From an uncultured Dehalococcoidia bacterium (GTDB taxonomy: Bacteria > Chloroflexota > Dehalococcoidia > Tepidiformales > Tepidiformaceae), in assembly GCA_937864275.1 (NCBI GenBank), contig CALMIW010000434.1:1-8237 (forward strand): a stretch of 8,237 bases of DNA, read 5' to 3'. The position numbers and the translations under genes are program-made. Below, piece after piece: positions 5,900 through 8,237 of the stretch (its first letter is position 1; every line of letters begins with the position of its first letter). A model generated the notes under the pieces. It searched no databases. It saw nothing but the letters and a program-made list of their open reading frames with translations, and was not told the origin of the DNA.

Positions 5900-7477
5900 T
5901 CAGTGGCGGAAGTGGCGGGTGCCGGTGAGGACCATCGTGACGCCGTACTGGTTGCAGCAGTCGATGCCGTCCTGGTCGCGGAGGGAGCCACCGGGGTGGA
6001 CGATGACCTTGATGCCGGCCTGGCAGGCTTTCTCGATGGAGTCGCCCCAGGCGAACGGGAAGAAGGCATCACTGGCGAGGACGGCCCCGGCCACTTCGTC
6101 GCCGGCCTTCTCCATCGCGATTTCGACGCTCTTCACGCGGTTCGGCTGGCCGCTGCCCATGCCGAGGAGGCGGCCGTCCTTCGCAACGGTGATGGCGTTG
6201 CTCTTCACGTGCTTTACGCAGCGCCAGGCGAACTTCAGGTCTTCGAGCTCCGCGGGCGTGGGCTGGCTCTCGGTGACGACCTTGAATTCGATCTCCTCGG
6301 GGGTCCGGTCATCGGCGTCTTGGGCAAGCCAGCCGCCGCCAACCTGGCGGTACGACTTGCCGCCGGGCGCGTGAGGCTGTGCTTCGAGGATGCGGAGGTC
6401 CTTCGACTTGCCCTTCAGGACGGTCAGTCCCTCCGGCGTGTAGCCGGGGGCGACGACGATCTCGTAGAACATGCGGGTTTCGCCGTCGTTCGGGCTGCGG
6501 AACTCGCGAAGCTCGCGGGCGAGCGCTTCATCGACGACGCGGTTGAAGGCGACGATGCCGCCGTAGGCGCTGGTGGCGTCGGCCCGCACGGCGAGGCGGT
6601 AGGCTTCGAGCAGGTCTTCGCGGGTGGCGACGCCGCAGGGGTTGGTGTGCTTCACGATGACGCAGCTGGGACCGGTGAAGTCGTTGACGCAGTTCCAGGC
6701 GGCGTCGGCATCGAGGTAGTTGTTGTAGGACATCTCCTTGCCGTGGTGCTGGACGGCGGTGGCGATGCCGCCGCGGCCGTGCTCGCGGAGGGACTGGTCG
6801 GTGTAGAAGGCGGCCGACTGGTGGGGGTTTTCGCCGTAGCGGAGCTCCTGGGCGAGCTTCATGGGGACGGTCAGCGACTTCGGCGTCTCGCCCGGGTGGG
6901 CCTGTTCGTGGAGCCACTCGGAGACGGCGGAATCGTAGGCGGCGGTGTGGGCGAAAGCCTTGTAGGCGAGGTGAAGGCGAGCCTCCTGCGAGACGCCCCC
7001 ATCGTCGTTCAGGTGGTTGAGGATCGGCACATAGTCGTCGGGGCTGACCACCACGATGACGTCGTTGTGGTTCTTCGCGGCCGCGCGCAGCATGGTGGGC
7101 CCGCCGATGTCGATGTTCTCGATGCCCTCTTCGAAGCTGACGCCACCCGGCTTCGTGACAGTCGCGACGAAGGGATAGAGGTTGCAGCAGACGAGGTCGA
7201 TGCCGCCGATGCCGTGTTCGGCGAGCGCGGCCATATGCTCGGGGAGGTCGCGGCGGGCGAGGATGCCGCCGTGGACGACGGGGTGGAGCGTCTTCACGCG
7301 GCCATCGAGCATCTCGGGGAAGCCGGTGATGTCTTCGACCTTGCGGACCGGGACGCCGGCCTTCTCGAGGGCGGCGAAGGTGCCGCCGGTGGAGACGATC
7401 TCCCAACCCTGGGCTACGAGGCAGCGGGCAAAGTCTTCGATGCCAGTCTTGTCGTAGACGCCGAGTAGAGCACGCAT
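5900..7477 (-). CDS. purH: Bifunctional AICAR formyltransferase / IMP cyclohydrolase
   Basis: 525 residues, full length for PurH. It performs the last two steps of IMP synthesis: formylation of AICAR with 10-formyl-tetrahydrofolate, then ring closure. The N-terminal cyclohydrolase (MGS-like) domain shows VYDKTG (7-12), STGGT (29-33), DGRVKTLHP (58-66) and NIDIGGPTMLRAAAKN (121-136). The formyltransferase domain shows RYGENPHQ (213-220), YNNYLDADAAW (251-261), the catalytic KHTNPCG (276-282), SAYGGIVAFN (303-312), GSGQPNR (441-447) and FAWGDSIE (475-482). No key motif is missing. The ATG at 7477 follows a strong GGAGGTGA ribosome site. The leader holds a ZTP riboswitch, matching known control of purH by the folate-stress signal ZTP, the triphosphate of its own substrate. 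Confidence 0.98.
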   Translation of the reverse strand: MRALLGVYDKTGIEDFARCLVAQGWEIVSTGGTFAALEKAGVPVRKVEDITGFPEMLDGRVKTLHPVVHGGILARRDLPEHMAALAEHGIGGIDLVCCNLYPFVATVTKPGGVSFEEGIENIDIGGPTMLRAAAKNHNDVIVVVSPDDYVPILNHLNDDGGVSQEARLHLAYKAFAHTAAYDSAVSEWLHEQAHPGETPKSLTVPMKLAQELRYGENPHQSAAFYTDQSLREHGRGGIATAVQHHGKEMSYNNYLDADAAWNCVNDFTGPSCVIVKHTNPCGVATREDLLEAYRLAVRADATSAYGGIVAFNRVVDEALARELREFRSPNDGETRMFYEIVVAPGYTPEGLTVLKGKSKDLRILEAQPHAPGGKSYRQVGGGWLAQDADDRTPEEIEFKVVTESQPTPAELEDLKFAWRCVKHVKSNAITVAKDGRLLGMGSGQPNRVKSVEIAMEKAGDEVAGAVLASDAFFPFAWGDSIEKACQAGIKVIVHPGGSLRDQDGIDCCNQYGVTMVLTGTRHFRH

Positions 7478-7480
7478 GGG

Positions 7481-7505
7481 TCACCTCCGGTGGAGCGGTG
7501 AGGTG
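7481..7505 (-). promoter_or_regulatory. purH ribosome-binding site with possible sequestering hairpin
   Basis: The GGAGGTGA site (7488-7481) matches the anti-Shine-Dalgarno well. Upstream CACCTC (7505-7500) can pair perfectly with its GAGGTG (7487-7482) around a 12-nt loop. A smaller competing hairpin, CTCC-ACC-GGAG (7495-7485), also covers part of the site. Either would hide the ribosome site, so the riboswitch could act on translation. Confidence 0.5.
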
Positions 7506-7527
7506 GAGGGGCCGGAGACTGAGTGCC

Positions 7528-7560
7528 GGGCCCTTCCCCTCGGGGAACGAAAAAGGCCCC
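7528..7560 (-). promoter_or_regulatory. Leader hairpin and U-run between riboswitch and purH
   Basis: On the minus strand GGGGCC (7560-7555) is followed by a five-T run (7554-7550), which looks like the end of a terminator. A perfect TTCCCC-GA-GGGGAA hairpin lies just after (7547-7534). GGGCC (7559-7555) can pair with GGCCC (7532-7528) outside it, enclosing the U-run. A strong upstream arm for a classic terminator was not found by eye, so the platform's switching mode is uncertain. Confidence 0.35.
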
Positions 7561-7582
7561 GTGCGCGGCGTATGCGACGAGA

Positions 7583-7662
7583 CCTTCGGCCCAGGCGAGC
7601 GACCATGCGATAGACCGGGTTCCCTCGCGGTGCTCCGCGAACTCGCCAGTTGCCCGGAGTGT
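7583..7662 (-). promoter_or_regulatory. ZTP (pfl) riboswitch upstream of purH
   Basis: Read on the minus strand, the RNA shows the two conserved halves of the ZTP aptamer. AACTGGCG (7651-7644) is followed by the hairpin CGCGG-AGCA-CCGCG (7639-7626) with a GAGGGAACC side, then the 3' signature CGCCTGGGCC (7597-7588). Spacing and the GGAGCACC and GGGAACC segments match my recollection of the pfl motif. ZTP riboswitches bind ZTP/ZMP, which accumulate when 10-formyl-tetrahydrofolate is short, and turn on purine and one-carbon genes. purH is one of their best-known targets. The aptamer ends about 106 nt before the purH ATG. A TACCAT (7670-7665) just upstream could be the -10, but no good -35 is visible. 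Confidence 0.85.
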
Positions 7663-7721
7663 GGATGGTAGCACAGGCATCCCGGCCGGGGAGGCCGGGA
7701 ACGCAAAGATTCGAGACGAGG

Positions 7722-7752
7722 AGAGGGGGCGAGACGTGCGTCTCGCCCCTCT
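7722..7752 (-). terminator. Hairpin terminator of the chemoreceptor gene
   Basis: GGGGCGAGACG (7726-7736) pairs perfectly with CGTCTCGCCCC (7739-7749) around a two-base gap, and the stem extends to AGA/TCT past a bulged G. It starts about 27 nt after the chemoreceptor stop on the minus strand. The minus strand has no T-run after it; a short TTT follows on the plus strand. It is best read as the end of the chemoreceptor transcript. Confidence 0.55.
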
Positions 7753-7779
7753 TTGTCGGCTCGTGTGCGAGGCCGGCAA

Positions 7780-8237
7780 TCAGGCCGCGATCTTGAACCT
7801 CGCCACCGCCTGCGCGAGGCCCTCGGCGACGGACTTCACCTGGTGGGAGGTGGCAGCGAGCTCCTGGGCCTGGGCCGAGAGCTGTTCGGTGGAGGCCGAG
7901 ACCTCCTCTGCGGAAGCGGACGTCTGCTCGCTGGTGGCCGATACCTGGAGGATGGCCTCGGTCACGTGGCTGGTGCCGGTCGCCATGGAGGTGGCAGCCG
8001 CGGCCGATTCGACGGCACTGGACGCGATCTGGTCGGCGCTGGCGACGATGCGCGCGGCGCCGCCGGCAAGGTCCTGCACATCCTTCGCGATCTGCTGCAT
8101 CTGGACGGCGGACTCGCGGACCGAGGTGATGATCGATTCGAGCGCGTGGCCCGCGCCGGCGGTCACTTCACGGCCCTCTTCGACATCGCGGACGCCGACC
8201 GCCATGACGTTGACGGCCTCCTGGGTTGCGGCCTGGA
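7780..8237 (-). CDS. Methyl-accepting chemotaxis protein, C-terminal fragment (5' end beyond window)
   Basis: About 152 residues are visible; the frame remains open to the right edge, so the ATG at 8205 is internal. The start of the fragment (QAATQEAVNVMAVGVRDVEEG) and the heptad-rich, Ala/Ser/Glu/Gln-rich continuation (SATSEQTSASAEEVSASTEQ) are typical of the descending helix of the chemoreceptor signalling bundle. That part contains adaptation-type Glu/Gln pairs. The hairpin tip that binds CheA/CheW should lie further upstream, outside the window, along with any sensor domain. The protein ends in ARFKIAA, with no NWETF-type tether for CheR/CheB. A hairpin terminator follows the stop. It is transcriptionally independent of purH. 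Confidence 0.9.
   Translation of the reverse strand, partial: QAATQEAVNVMAVGVRDVEEGREVTAGAGHALESIITSVRESAVQMQQIAKDVQDLAGGAARIVASADQIASSAVESAAAATSMATGTSHVTEAILQVSATSEQTSASAEEVSASTEQLSAQAQELAATSHQVKSVAEGLAQAVARFKIAA

Noticed and set aside
5710..6072. Upstream 121-codon extension of the hydrolase frame
   Set aside because: It overlaps the 3' end of purH and reads as Ser/Arg/Pro-rich shadow sequence. The hydrolase fold begins after the ATG at 5709.
5816..7468. 550-codon plus-strand open frame
   Set aside because: It is the antisense shadow of purH, whose motifs are unambiguous. Val/Asp/Gly-rich low-complexity translation is typical of GC-rich antisense frames.
7780..8205. Chemoreceptor fragment as a complete small protein starting at 8205
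   Set aside because: The frame is open through the window edge with chemoreceptor-type sequence before that ATG, so it is a truncated view of a larger gene.
1..8237. CRISPR array, tRNA, rRNA or replication origin
   Set aside because: No regularly spaced direct repeats, no tRNA cloverleaf with a CCA-type end and no rRNA-like sequence was seen on either strand by eye.

Overview
This is a GC-rich bacterial window with eight protein-coding genes (two cut by the window edges), one riboswitch and several hairpin or palindromic elements. Codon use is strongly GC-biased throughout, which also creates long spurious antisense reading frames. The PurH sequence style, the ZTP riboswitch before purH and the short REP-type transposase would suit a high-GC lineage such as Chloroflexota. 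That placement is a low-confidence inference; no phylogenetic marker settles it.

Left block (1-2450, minus strand): a large gene, cut at its 3' end, encodes a double zinc-ribbon protein with one membrane span and a long extracytoplasmic part. Upstream of it lie a terminator-like hairpin, a 14-bp palindrome and a small gene for an unrecognised 71-residue basic protein.

Divergent control region and plus-strand pair (2451-4364): a 120-bp intergenic region carries three related GGTAAC/GTTACC-type palindromes. One fills the spacer of a good TTGACA-type promoter that reads left into the 71-residue gene. Reading right are a CGNR zinc-finger (ABATE-type) regulator and, 59 bp later, an acyl-CoA-dehydrogenase-fold flavoprotein that resembles two-component flavin monooxygenases. 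This looks like a small regulator-plus-enzyme cassette under local control.

REP/transposase element (4369-4910): two 30-bp near-identical hairpin-containing repeats in inverted orientation enclose a minus-strand gene related to REP-associated (IS200/Y1, HUH-type) transposases. The metal-binding His-x-His motif of that protein reads Pro-Leu-Pro, while the candidate catalytic tyrosine remains. This is the most unusual feature of the window. Possible relatives of the repeat lie in the 5710-5899 gap.

Right block (4939-8237, minus strand): an alpha/beta hydrolase of the dienelactone-hydrolase type, then purH with a ZTP (pfl) riboswitch and a possible ribosome-site-sequestering hairpin in its leader, then the C-terminal end of a methyl-accepting chemotaxis protein whose N-terminus is beyond the right edge. 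The gene-free stretch 7478-7779 is filled by the purH leader and the chemoreceptor terminator.
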